Program-made: the position numbers and the translations under genes
From: Methanolobus tindarius DSM 2278
GTDB taxonomy: Archaea; Halobacteriota; Methanosarcinia; Methanosarcinales; Methanosarcinaceae
NCBI RefSeq assembly: GCF_000504205.1
Contig: NZ_AZAJ01000001.1
Coordinates: 2,082,879 to 2,146,878 of the forward strand
Direction of reading: 5' to 3'
Length of the DNA: 64,000 nt
Notes under the pieces: model-generated
Seen by the model: only the letters and a program-made list of their open reading frames with translations
Databases searched by the model: none
What the model was told of the DNA's origin: nothing
Shown: in pieces, positions 16,436 to 24,791 of the stretch
How positions within the stretch are numbered: the first letter of the stretch is position 1
Layout: each line of letters begins with the position of its first letter

Positions 16436-16837
16436 ATGTCTGAAAACAACAATGATACTTCCATTCTAATGCATCCAATTGGATTTGTAGACAATAGCAT
16501 TTTTGAACCTGCTTCTGCAAGAGAGAAAAAAAATACTGAATCTTTGATTGTTCTTAAAAGTGAATATGCTGAAGGTCTCGACAGCATTACAGACTTTGAT
16601 AAAATACAGGTCTTCTTCTATTTCCATCTTTCAGAAGGTTTTCCCATGATACAGAAACGCAGATATGATGGTAAAATGGCCGGTGTTTTTGCATCAAGGA
16701 GTCCAAAAAGGCCAAATGGTATTGGCGTTACTGTTGTGGAGCTTCTTAAAGTTGATAATAATATTCTTCACGTAAAAGGACTTGATGCAATAAACGGGAC
16801 TCCTATTCTCGATATCAAACCCTATATCTCTGAATAA
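16436..16837 (+). CDS. TrmO/TsaA-family tRNA t6A37 N6-methyltransferase
   Basis: A 133-residue protein of the UPF0066/VirR fold: MHPIGFVDN at the start, then IQVFFYFHLSEG and the signature FASRSPKRPNGIGVTVVELLKV, which binds S-adenosylmethionine at the dimer interface. GLDAINGTPILDIKPYI is the C-terminal substrate edge. In bacteria TrmO methylates N6 of t6A at tRNA position 37; archaeal members are inferred to do the same. I start at ATG 16436, because GTGAT just upstream resembles a Shine-Dalgarno; a GTG at 16427 is the alternative. Two other A37-modification genes lie within 9 kb (23053, 24792). Confidence 0.85.
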   Translation: MSENNNDTSILMHPIGFVDNSIFEPASAREKKNTESLIVLKSEYAEGLDSITDFDKIQVFFYFHLSEGFPMIQKRRYDGKMAGVFASRSPKRPNGIGVTVVELLKVDNNILHVKGLDAINGTPILDIKPYISE

Positions 16838-16892
16838 TATATTTTCAGAAAAACTTGCATCTATCGATAATTTTGGAAAGGAGATTTTATTA

Positions 16893-17702
16893 ATGTCTGG
16901 AAAAAGCAGAATCAAAGTAGCCTGTATTCAGATGACTATCTCAGATTGCAATAAGCAGTCTAATGTTGAAAAAGCATTATACATGGCCAATGATGCCTTA
17001 TCTGATGGTGCGGATATTCTGGTTTTCCCTGAGGTTTTTTCCACAGGTTTCTGTTATGACGAAATTGAAACTTCCAGTGAAGATGAAAATGGTGAGACAA
17101 TCAGGCAGATGTGCGCGTTCTCAAAGATAAATAAATGTGTAATGGTATTTTCCATTATTGAAAAACAGGCATTTTCAAAAGGTCTAAAGTATTACAACCT
17201 GGGTGTTTGTGTGGAAGATGGACATGTTGTTGGAACTTATCGAAAGACGCATCCTTTCAAGCGGGAAAAACAGTATTTCTCAGCAGGGGATTCTATAATT
17301 CCTGTCCGGCTTCCAAAAAGAAAATTAACAATCGGTCTTCAGATATGCTATGAAATACGTTTCCCTGAAGTTGCCAGAAAACTTACTTTAATGGGATCTG
17401 ACATTCTTATAACAATAGCTGAATTCCCAAGTCCAAGAGGGCATATATGGCGTTCACTTGCAATTGCACGGGCTATTGAGAACCAGATTCCCCACATTGC
17501 CTGTAACAGGGTGGGAGAAGGTTCCGATTCATCATTCTTTGGAGGTTCTTTAATTGTAGATCAACTGGGTGATGTAATGGAAGAAGCCGGTGATGATGAA
17601 TCAGTTATTTTTGGGACTATTGATCTCGAAAAGATAACTAAAATAAGAAATGATATTCCTGTGTTTGATGATCGCAGGACAGATATTTATTATAATTTAT
17701 AG
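16893..17702 (+). CDS. Nitrilase-superfamily C-N hydrolase
   Basis: A 269-residue carbon-nitrogen hydrolase with the full catalytic set: Glu47 in LVFPEVFSTGF, Lys118 in YRKTHPFKREK and Cys152 in LQICYEIRFPEVAR. The layout resembles omega-amidase/Nit2 and related small amidases, which hydrolyse amides such as alpha-ketoglutaramate; the true substrate is not defined by these motifs. A strong AAAGGAG ribosome-binding site lies 10 bases before the ATG. It follows TrmO by 55 bases in the same direction. It converges on the sensor kinase gene, with 25 bases between stops. Confidence 0.87.
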   Translation: MSGKSRIKVACIQMTISDCNKQSNVEKALYMANDALSDGADILVFPEVFSTGFCYDEIETSSEDENGETIRQMCAFSKINKCVMVFSIIEKQAFSKGLKYYNLGVCVEDGHVVGTYRKTHPFKREKQYFSAGDSIIPVRLPKRKLTIGLQICYEIRFPEVARKLTLMGSDILITIAEFPSPRGHIWRSLAIARAIENQIPHIACNRVGEGSDSSFFGGSLIVDQLGDVMEEAGDDESVIFGTIDLEKITKIRNDIPVFDDRRTDIYYNL

Positions 17703-17727
17703 GAGAAGCTGAACTTTTTCTGTTTTT

Positions 17728-19431
17728 TTATATCTTTGTTTTTTGCAGCCTTACTTTGAATGTTGTTCCTTTCATGCCAGCTCTGTCAAAGACCTCAACT
17801 GTTCCTTCATGAAGGTCAACTATACGTTTAACAATAGCAAGCCCCAGTCCTGTTCCTTTTATATTGACTTTGTGTGCTCTTTTAAAGCGATCAAAAACAA
17901 ATGGCTTTTCCTCATCAGGAATTCCTTCTCCTTCATCAGAAATCTCTATTTCCCATGCATCATCAACATCTTTGACGCATATATCAATATTAGTTCCTGA
18001 TGGGCTGTATTTGATAGCATTGCTGATAAGATTGGAAAAAACATCTTCTATTGTTGTATTCACATCTGCAGGATAACTGCCTGATGGATTGAACGATACG
18101 GTTATATCCTTTTCTTCAAGCTTTGGAATGAGATGTTCTATAACCTCTTCTATTATTTCTTTTAGATCAAGTGTCTTAAAAGTCATATCATCCATATTCT
18201 CAAGTTTTGCAAGATGGGCCGCATTTTCAATTAACTCTATAAGCTTCTTGTTGTTCCTTTCAATGGCTTCCATTGCCTCTTTTTTTCGGGGCTCTTCTTC
18301 CATTTCCATAAGGAACTCTACATAACCTTTGATAACAGTTGCAGGGTTTATGAGATCATGCCTGAGTATATCTGTAAAGAGATCCTTCAATTCATTTGAA
18401 TTTTTCAGATCAAGAGAGTATTGTTTCAGTTTTTCTTCTGCAATCTTTCTCTCCCTAATCTCAACTTCAAGTTCCCTGTTCTTGGAATTCAGTTCATACG
18501 TTTTCTCTTCAACTTTATTTTTAAGAGTAAGACTTAATATTACAAATATCAGAAGAAGGCCGCCTCCAATGCCAACAGAGAACTTAAGCCAGGAAGGACT
18601 TTCCCATGTAGAGAGATTTTCTTCAGTTATGTCTTTATCAATGTTCTCCTGCATATAGTGGATAGTCCCGTTTTCCGTAATCATCTGGGATATATCTGCA
18701 TCTATCTGCTTTGCAATTTCAGGATTCGTATTATTCGATAATGCAAAAACCATATCTGTAGGTGATATTACAAACGGTATTTTTTCAAGATCAAACTGGT
18801 CTTCATAAATCTCTCCATATGATCTTGGTATAATTCCTGCATCAGTTTCTTTGTTATCAAGAAGTTCGAATATCTCAATATAGCTGCCGGCACTTATGAA
18901 TGAGTAATTGGTGTTTCCATTTCCGGGACTTGAATTGAAGCTTTCATAGAATATGTCATCTACATGTGCTATTCTTTTCCCGTCAAGATCGTTCATGGAA
19001 GTGATTCCTGATCCTCGGTAAGTGTAAACTATTCCCCAATCTGTGTATGGGGCTTCAGTAGTCAAAATGTATTTTTGTTCTATTTCCGGAATAAAAGGCA
19101 CCGCAGGAAGGATGTCTATACTGCCGTTATCAAGCCGTTGATAAGATTGAACAAGTGTGCCTGGTACGTATTCAAGTTCCCAGCCTTCTTTTGCAGCTAT
19201 ACTCTCCAGTATCTCTGCATAAAGCCCGATGGCTGTTCCGTTCTGTTCCTGTGATATTAGCGGCTCATTCGGATAGACTCCGACTTTGACTTCCATTGTG
19301 GAATTTGCACCAGCACATGTAACCAGCAGGAAACTGAGTATCATGAAAACAAGAAACGTTCTGGCTGCAAGCCTGACTTTCCTTTCGTTGCTTTCATCGG
19401 GAGTCTGATTTTTTACGTTCATTTGATGCAC
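17728..19431 (-). CDS. Sensor histidine kinase with extracellular solute-binding (SBP_bac_3) domain
   Basis: A 567-residue protein. A signal anchor (about 22-42) leads to a periplasmic-type solute-binding domain of about 240 residues (VKVGVYPNEPLISQEQNG, then DGKRIAHVDDIFYESF and TDAGIIPRSYGEIY). Next are a membrane segment (about 287-308), a coiled coil and a HisKA domain with His358 in ILRHDLINPATVIKGYVEFL. The HATPase has NLISNAIKYSPSG, DEGEGIPDEEK and GTGLGLAIVKRI. It probably senses an amino acid or similar small solute outside the cell. GTG at 19431 and ATG at 19422 are both possible starts; neither has a clear ribosome-binding site. No response regulator or transporter is adjacent. Confidence 0.85.
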   Translation of the reverse strand: MHQMNVKNQTPDESNERKVRLAARTFLVFMILSFLLVTCAGANSTMEVKVGVYPNEPLISQEQNGTAIGLYAEILESIAAKEGWELEYVPGTLVQSYQRLDNGSIDILPAVPFIPEIEQKYILTTEAPYTDWGIVYTYRGSGITSMNDLDGKRIAHVDDIFYESFNSSPGNGNTNYSFISAGSYIEIFELLDNKETDAGIIPRSYGEIYEDQFDLEKIPFVISPTDMVFALSNNTNPEIAKQIDADISQMITENGTIHYMQENIDKDITEENLSTWESPSWLKFSVGIGGGLLLIFVILSLTLKNKVEEKTYELNSKNRELEVEIRERKIAEEKLKQYSLDLKNSNELKDLFTDILRHDLINPATVIKGYVEFLMEMEEEPRKKEAMEAIERNNKKLIELIENAAHLAKLENMDDMTFKTLDLKEIIEEVIEHLIPKLEEKDITVSFNPSGSYPADVNTTIEDVFSNLISNAIKYSPSGTNIDICVKDVDDAWEIEISDEGEGIPDEEKPFVFDRFKRAHKVNIKGTGLGLAIVKRIVDLHEGTVEVFDRAGMKGTTFKVRLQKTKI

Positions 19432-19529
19432 AATAATTAATTATATTTTATTGGCTTCAAATTTATATTTATCGTATATTTTAACGTTTCTCGTAACATA
19501 GGATACAAAAATAAAAACAAAAAAGAGAA

Positions 19530-19550
19530 ATACTGGTTAAAAACCAGTAT
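19530..19550 (-). terminator. Terminator hairpin of leuS
   Basis: ATACTGGTT and AACCAGTAT form a perfect 9-bp stem around AAA, two bases after the leuS stop (minus strand). CTCTTTTTTGTTTTTATTTTTG follows on that strand, an ideal poly-T terminator. Confidence 0.65.
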
Positions 19551-19551
19551 C

Positions 19552-22440
19552 TTATTCTAAGTATATTGCAGGTCTGAGTGGTGCTGCAAATCTGGATTTA
19601 CTTTCCGGATCATATTCCGGCTCATCAGCACTGTAAACCTGTATGGAACAGCCTATTTCGTTTTCAAGACATCCAATATTCTCTTTAAGTATTGTCATCT
19701 CATCAAGACTCATTCCAAGCAGCATCTCAAATCTTTCGGTCTTCACGCTGCACATATCAGGCACAAGCTTCTGGACATATTTTGGTATTTCTTTGCCGTG
19801 TTTGCGGTTCTCTGGATCTGCCATCAATGTCTTGATAAGTTTTCCTGGGTTGAGATCTTCTTCATTCTTCATCTCAAGAGCCATCTTGAAAGCTTTTATT
19901 TTCCACTCTGGTGCGGTGTAAAGAGCTACCATTTTCGGTGTTATTTTTGTGACCTTGATGATCTCTTCTATGTCTGAAAGTGTGCTGCACATGAGTTCCT
20001 CGGCAAGTTCCGCGTCATTATCAACGAATCTTGGGCAGAATATAGGATATGCTGCCTGTGATACGAAGTCTCCTTCGCCGTGACCCATTGCACTCCAGAT
20101 CTCTTCACAGATGTGAGGTGTGAATGGAACCATCAGGCGGACCCATACATCCAGTACATCGTAAAGCAGTGCGCTTCCACCTCTTCGCTGGTACCACTTT
20201 ACATCATTGTAAAGCAGGAAGAATGCATTCTGCAGTGCACTTCTTGTCCTGATGGATGTCATATCATTGTTAGTTTCCCTGACGCACTGCTGAAGCCTGC
20301 TGAGCATCCAGCGGTCGATAAGCTTCAGTTCACCGTCAATTCCTGATGTGGCACCAGAATCAATAATTTCCATTGCAAGCTTGTAGAACCTTTCAACCTG
20401 TTTCTTTGCGCTTTCAACACCCACATTTCTCCAGTCTGCGTCCTGAGTCTGCTCGGCACTTGAAAGTATATACATACGGGAAATGTCTGCTCCGTAGTCG
20501 CCAACAGCTTCCATAAGAGTAAGTATTGGTCCCTTGGACTTGCTCATCTTCTGTCCTTCAAGGGAAACGAATCCATTAACTGCAAGACTACGCGGCCATT
20601 TATCCTCATCAAATATTGCAACGTGGTGGAAGAGGAAAAACAACAGGTGGTTTGGTACAAGGTCTTTTCCTGATGATCTCAGGTCAACAGGATACCAGTA
20701 ATCAAAGTCTGATTTAATGTTGGCAATGAACTGTTCTGAAAGTCCGGTGTCAATGGCTGTCTGCTGGACTGAACCTTTTCCAAGAAGTACGTAATCAAAG
20801 AGTGAAGGTTTCAGTTGATCAACATCAACACCCTGTGCAAAGAACTTGTTCATTATGTAGTATGACATGTAAATTGTAGAATCGCCAAGTGATTCGATAA
20901 GCCAGTTTGTATCAAATGGCAGCTTTGTTCCAAGACCTTTCTTCCTGGCACATGCCTTGTCCTTAAGCCAGTCTACCTTGTTGTTAAACTCAACTCTGAT
21001 CTCCTCAGGGATGATGTCCATATTCTCAATACATTTGTAGACTTTTGCTTTCCACTGCGGATCTGAGTAGTTAAGGAACCATTGTCCTTTTACCATATTC
21101 ACGACACATTTTGTTCCGCAGCGGCATACTACAGGTTCACTGAATTCGTAGAATACTTCCCCGATTCCTTCATCAAGCAGATCACGTGTGAGGATGTCCT
21201 TTATTTTGGAAACTGCGACACCTGCATATTTTCCGGTGTTCTCTTTAAGGACTCCACCATGGAATTCACGGCGATACACCATCTTTGTTGCTTCCTCGGC
21301 TTTCGGATCATTCTGGTCTTTAACGCCAAGTTGCTCGACTGCTTCAACTGCCGGATATTCTCCGAATTCCTTGGCCTGGATAAGTGATATCAGTTTAATC
21401 TCTTTCAGATCTTCCGTAATTCCATATTCGGACAGGTCTTTATCGTAAAGGTCTTTGAGTGCAAGATAATCATAAGGTGCATGTGCAGGCACACTCATGA
21501 CAATACCGCTGCCGTTTCCGGGCTTGACAAAAGATGCTGGAAGTGTGATAACCTCGTTTCCTGAGAGCGGGTTTTGAACTTTTAGCCCCACAAGCTCTTT
21601 TCCAGGAACATTCTCTATGAATTCAACTTCTCTGTCTGTAAACGTAAGTTTCCTGTGAGCTTCCTGACTGACAATCCATATCTCTTCGCGTCCATCTTTG
21701 CTAACCTTGATTTTTGCGTGTTCTATATCAGGATTTATCCAGAGGTTTGTAACTCCGAAAATAGTTTCAGGTCGAAGTGTTGCACATGGCAGTACCATAC
21801 CTTCATAGGTAAATTTGACAAGTGTAAAATCAACAATAGTGGCTTCTTCACCATGAAGAATATCGTGGTCTTCTACCGGATTGTTGTCGTTTGGACACCA
21901 TTTAACAGGATGCGCTCCTTTAACTATGAGACCTTTTTCATGAAGAAGGTTGAACTGCCATTCAATGAACCTCTTATATGTAGGGTCAGTGGTTGTAAAC
22001 TTGCGTCTCCAGTCAATGGAATAACCAATTGCACGCATCGCTTTTTCAGCTTCCACGCTGAAATAGTCTACTATTCTTTCAGGTTTTGTAAGTGTTTCAA
22101 GGATATCCTCAGGTATTCCGTGAAGGCGGGAATAAACATCCATTGTTTGCGGATCCTTGTTTTCAATTTGTTCAGCGAGTCCTACAATAGGTGTTCCTGT
22201 AACGTGGAATCCCATTGGGTAAAGTACATTGTAACCAAGCATTCTCCTGTGCCTGGCAATAACGTCACCGATGGTGAATGTCCTTGTGTGCCCGGCGTGT
22301 AAATTGCCGTTTAAGTATGGGTAAGGGATAGTGATAAAGAATTTTTCCCTTTCATCAGGCTCTGGCTCGAATATCCTGCTTTCATTCCAACGGCTTTGCC
22401 ATTTGTTTTCTATTCCATGTGGATCATAATCCTGTTCCAT
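19552..22440 (-). CDS. leuS: Leucyl-tRNA synthetase, archaeal type
   Basis: A 962-residue class I synthetase. The HIGH-type motif is HAGH at residues 48-51 (PYPYLNGNLHAGHTRTF) and the KMSKS motif is intact near residues 631-635 (EGQKMSKSKGP). A large connective editing domain (about 150-510) contains TLRPETIFGVTNLW and the SVPAHAPYDYLALK loop that hydrolyses mischarged tRNA. The archaeal C-terminal domain is present. The true start is ATG 22440, not the in-frame GTG nine bases upstream, since GAGAGGTG lies 6 bases before the ATG and includes that GTG. It charges tRNA-Leu in the cytoplasm. It is monocistronic, with a hairpin terminator. Confidence 0.96.
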   Translation of the reverse strand: MEQDYDPHGIENKWQSRWNESRIFEPEPDEREKFFITIPYPYLNGNLHAGHTRTFTIGDVIARHRRMLGYNVLYPMGFHVTGTPIVGLAEQIENKDPQTMDVYSRLHGIPEDILETLTKPERIVDYFSVEAEKAMRAIGYSIDWRRKFTTTDPTYKRFIEWQFNLLHEKGLIVKGAHPVKWCPNDNNPVEDHDILHGEEATIVDFTLVKFTYEGMVLPCATLRPETIFGVTNLWINPDIEHAKIKVSKDGREEIWIVSQEAHRKLTFTDREVEFIENVPGKELVGLKVQNPLSGNEVITLPASFVKPGNGSGIVMSVPAHAPYDYLALKDLYDKDLSEYGITEDLKEIKLISLIQAKEFGEYPAVEAVEQLGVKDQNDPKAEEATKMVYRREFHGGVLKENTGKYAGVAVSKIKDILTRDLLDEGIGEVFYEFSEPVVCRCGTKCVVNMVKGQWFLNYSDPQWKAKVYKCIENMDIIPEEIRVEFNNKVDWLKDKACARKKGLGTKLPFDTNWLIESLGDSTIYMSYYIMNKFFAQGVDVDQLKPSLFDYVLLGKGSVQQTAIDTGLSEQFIANIKSDFDYWYPVDLRSSGKDLVPNHLLFFLFHHVAIFDEDKWPRSLAVNGFVSLEGQKMSKSKGPILTLMEAVGDYGADISRMYILSSAEQTQDADWRNVGVESAKKQVERFYKLAMEIIDSGATSGIDGELKLIDRWMLSRLQQCVRETNNDMTSIRTRSALQNAFFLLYNDVKWYQRRGGSALLYDVLDVWVRLMVPFTPHICEEIWSAMGHGEGDFVSQAAYPIFCPRFVDNDAELAEELMCSTLSDIEEIIKVTKITPKMVALYTAPEWKIKAFKMALEMKNEEDLNPGKLIKTLMADPENRKHGKEIPKYVQKLVPDMCSVKTERFEMLLGMSLDEMTILKENIGCLENEIGCSIQVYSADEPEYDPESKSRFAAPLRPAIYLE

Positions 22441-22757
22441 TGTAAGCACCTCTCACACCGGGTGTAATTTACCGCAAGAGTTTCTATATTAACTTAAGTC
22501 AGGTGAAATATTAACTTTCTGTATTCATCCTGAATTAATCTAACTCATGGCTTTCATCAACAAAATCTGGTTTTAATTCCAGAATGTAAGATGAGACTCA
22601 AGGGTAATATTCAATTGTTTATTTTCAATAGTGTTTGATGTGGTAATAAATAACAACCTACATAAAACACACGGAAAAGGCAGTCTATGTTGCTTCAGAT
22701 CAAACCAGAAGGTAGGTTGACTTTGTTCTGAAAAAGAATACCAATGGTTTTACATTT
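22441..22757. other. Spacer with an inverted-repeat element
   Basis: 317 bases between the 3' end of the zinc-ribbon gene and the start of leuS, both leftward. The right part holds that gene's terminator (22731-22766). The middle holds an 8-bp inverted repeat (CAACCTAC at 22654, GTAGGTTG at 22712) that can close a three-way junction. The left part is AT-rich and should carry the leuS promoter. No protein gene is convincing. Confidence 0.4.
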
Positions 22758-22766
22758 TCACCATTG
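22731..22766 (-). terminator. Terminator of the zinc-ribbon gene
   Basis: On the minus strand CAATGGT and ACCATTG pair across an 11-base loop, overlapping the stop codon of the small gene. They are followed by ATTCTTTTTC. The arrangement supports that gene's reality. Confidence 0.5.
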
Positions 22767-22913
22767 TCTTGACATGTGTTCTCCACAAAAAGGACATCTG
22801 AACTCTCCTTCTCCACAACTGTGACATGGGTTTAATACTTCCATGTTATATCCGCAGTTATAGCATCGATAGCGTTCTCTGATATTGTTTGCTGTTTCGC
22901 AATGTTCGTTCAT
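22758..22913 (-). CDS. 51-residue double zinc-ribbon protein
   Basis: A very short gene (51 codons plus TGA). ATG 22913 is preceded on the minus strand by an excellent ribosome-binding site, AAGGAG, about 8 bases away. The protein holds Cys5 and three CxxC pairs: C17YNC20, C30HSC33 and C40PFC43. C17/C20 with C30/C33 could form one ribbon, while C40/C43 needs another ligand pair or a partner. Similar tiny multi-CxxC proteins in archaea are thought to act in nucleic-acid binding or as subunits, but none is firmly assigned. It is divergent from cgi121 and ends in a hairpin terminator that overlaps its stop. Confidence 0.78.
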   Translation of the reverse strand: MNEHCETANNIRERYRCYNCGYNMEVLNPCHSCGEGEFRCPFCGEHMSRQW

Positions 22914-23052
22914 GGCCCCAGCTCCTTCTTAACTATTGCACCCAACATATAATAAAGTTAACCAGTTACACATGTGCAACATTATTAGTATTAATGTTTC
23001 TCTGGGGTTCAGACCGTTACGCTTATTCTCGGTTACCTGTGTATTCAGTAAT

Positions 23053-23562
23053 ATGGAATTCAAGACGATTGGTGGTTCTGTATCTATCCGTAAAGTACCT
23101 GTGTTTTTAAAAGAGCTGGCATCTGTTTCCTCTTTACATAACACTATTGTACAGGCAATGGATGCGGACAAAATTGCAGGTGAGGAGCACATTTCTCTTG
23201 CTGTTGAAAAAGCTCTGAGGGCTGTTGAAAATGGATCCAATGTAGCCCGTGATACAGGTGTTGAAATTATGAGGTTTGCTTCGGGAAAAAGGCAGATAGA
23301 AGAAGCATTCTCAATGGGAGTTCATGAAGGTGACATGAATGTGGTCTTTGTTGTTCTAGGTGAACCGGGGGATGTAGACCTTACAATACAGGATTTAAAG
23401 GAAATTGTAAGCGAAAAACCAGTACTTGCTTATTCTGAAAGTAAAAATGAAATTCTTGCCAGTCAGTTCTCCATTACTGAGCAGGAAATAAAAGCAGCCG
23501 GAAAAAGTAGTATTCCTTTGCTGGTACTGGAAAGAGTTGCTCTTGTTGATATATTGAAGTAG
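23053..23562 (+). CDS. cgi121: KEOPS complex subunit Cgi121
   Basis: A 169-residue Cgi121/TPRKB-family protein. The conserved core VQAMDADKIAGEEHISLAVEKALRAVENGSNVARDTGVEIMRFASGKRQIEEAF carries the family's near-invariant pattern. Cgi121 binds the Bud32 kinase in KEOPS, which makes t6A at tRNA position 37 with Kae1, and helps recruit the tRNA 3' end (family knowledge). I start at the internal ATG 23053, where homology begins; upstream codons give a hydrophobic, unrelated tail. No other KEOPS gene lies in the window. It is followed by the fructose bisphosphatase gene after 118 bases. Confidence 0.83.
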   Translation: MEFKTIGGSVSIRKVPVFLKELASVSSLHNTIVQAMDADKIAGEEHISLAVEKALRAVENGSNVARDTGVEIMRFASGKRQIEEAFSMGVHEGDMNVVFVVLGEPGDVDLTIQDLKEIVSEKPVLAYSESKNEILASQFSITEQEIKAAGKSSIPLLVLERVALVDILK

Positions 23563-23680
23563 ACTTTGTTTTCACTATTTTCATATGCTATTCAAAGCCC
23601 TCGCAACTCTAATATAGTAAACATTAATACATGTGCCACACAATCATTCATGAAAGAAATACGATTAGGAAAAGATAATT

Positions 23681-24772
23681 ATGCCTCATCCGAAAACCGC
23701 AGAAGCTCTTATTAAATGTGCAGGACCAATCGAATGTTCCCTTTTGCCCAGACTTTTACACGTTACAGAAGCAGCAGCAATTGCAGCTTCTTACCAGATG
23801 GGTCGTGGTGACAAGAACTACGCTGACCAGGTTTCAGTTGAAGCCATGCGAAGGATGCTGAACTGTCTTGATATGAAAGGCATCATCAAAATTGGTGAAG
23901 GAGAGCGCGATGAAGCACCTATGCTTTACATCGGTGAAGAAGTAGGAACAGGTGAAGGTGACCTTGAAGTAGATATCGCAGTCGATCCTCTTGAAGGAAC
24001 AAATCTTGCTGCTGATGGAATTCCAGGTGCAATAGCCGTAATGGCTATGGCAGAGAGGGAAGGACTTTTCCACGGACCAGATATCTATATGGATAAGATA
24101 GTTGTTGGTCCTGAAGTTGTCAAGTACGAAAAAGCACATCCTGATGAAAAAATTGATCTGGATGCACCTGTAATTCGCAATCTTGAGATCGTTGCCAAGG
24201 CTTTCAATAGAAATATTGACGAGCTTGTTGTTGTAATTCTTGACAGGCAAAGACACAAGGAGAAAATAAAAGAGATCAGAGGGACCGGTGCAAGAGTGAA
24301 TCTCATAAGTGACGGAGATCTAATGCCTGGAATCGCAACTGCCATACGTGGTTCAGGAATCCATATGGTTCTTGGTGCAGGCGGCTCAGGTGAAGCAGTC
24401 CTGACAGCAGCAGCAATGAAGATACTTGGTGGTAAGATGCTTGCAAGACTTGTTCTTCCAACTGTTGCAAATGGCGGTACACCTGAAGAGATAGAAGCTG
24501 AAAAAGCTGAAAAAATGCCAAGACTTGAAACCATGGGAATCACCGAAGAAAATATCAATGATGTAATGGACATCGATAAACTTGCTCCCGGAAAAGATAT
24601 AATATTCTCTGCAACCGGAGTAACTCCGGGAATTTTGCTCAAAGGCGTAAGTCTTTTTGGTGAAGGTGATGCCAGAGTTCACAGTATAACCATGGGAAGT
24701 TCCGGTGTTGTGAAGTTTACTGATACTATTTATATCCATGACAAGGAAAAGAACCCTCTCAGAATGGGCTGA
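23681..24772 (+). CDS. glpX: Class II (GlpX-type) fructose-1,6-bisphosphatase
   Basis: A 363-residue protein of the GlpX family. The metal/phosphate motifs are KIGEGERDEAPML, VDIAVDPLEGTNLAADG (DPLEGT is diagnostic) and the glycine-rich HMVLGAGGSGEAVLTAAA. It dephosphorylates fructose-1,6-bisphosphate in gluconeogenesis with Mg2+ or Mn2+. Many archaea use the bifunctional aldolase/phosphatase instead; here separate aldolase (6035) and phosphatase genes exist. The start ATG has AGGAAAAG upstream. The C-terminus is about 20 bases from the start of the methylthiotransferase gene, so the two probably share a transcript. Some archaeal GlpX-like proteins also hydrolyse sedoheptulose bisphosphate; that cannot be excluded. 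Confidence 0.87.
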   Translation: MPHPKTAEALIKCAGPIECSLLPRLLHVTEAAAIAASYQMGRGDKNYADQVSVEAMRRMLNCLDMKGIIKIGEGERDEAPMLYIGEEVGTGEGDLEVDIAVDPLEGTNLAADGIPGAIAVMAMAEREGLFHGPDIYMDKIVVGPEVVKYEKAHPDEKIDLDAPVIRNLEIVAKAFNRNIDELVVVILDRQRHKEKIKEIRGTGARVNLISDGDLMPGIATAIRGSGIHMVLGAGGSGEAVLTAAAMKILGGKMLARLVLPTVANGGTPEEIEAEKAEKMPRLETMGITEENINDVMDIDKLAPGKDIIFSATGVTPGILLKGVSLFGEGDARVHSITMGSSGVVKFTDTIYIHDKEKNPLRMG

Positions 24773-24791
24773 TAAGGTAAATTATCTTAAA

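Noticed and set aside
21655-22302. 215-codon rightward frame opposite leuS
   Set aside because: It lies fully within the well-supported leucyl-tRNA synthetase gene and lacks a start context.
24085-24642. Long leftward frame opposite the fructose bisphosphatase gene
   Set aside because: The sense frame has clear catalytic motifs; the antisense frame is a by-product of its codon use.
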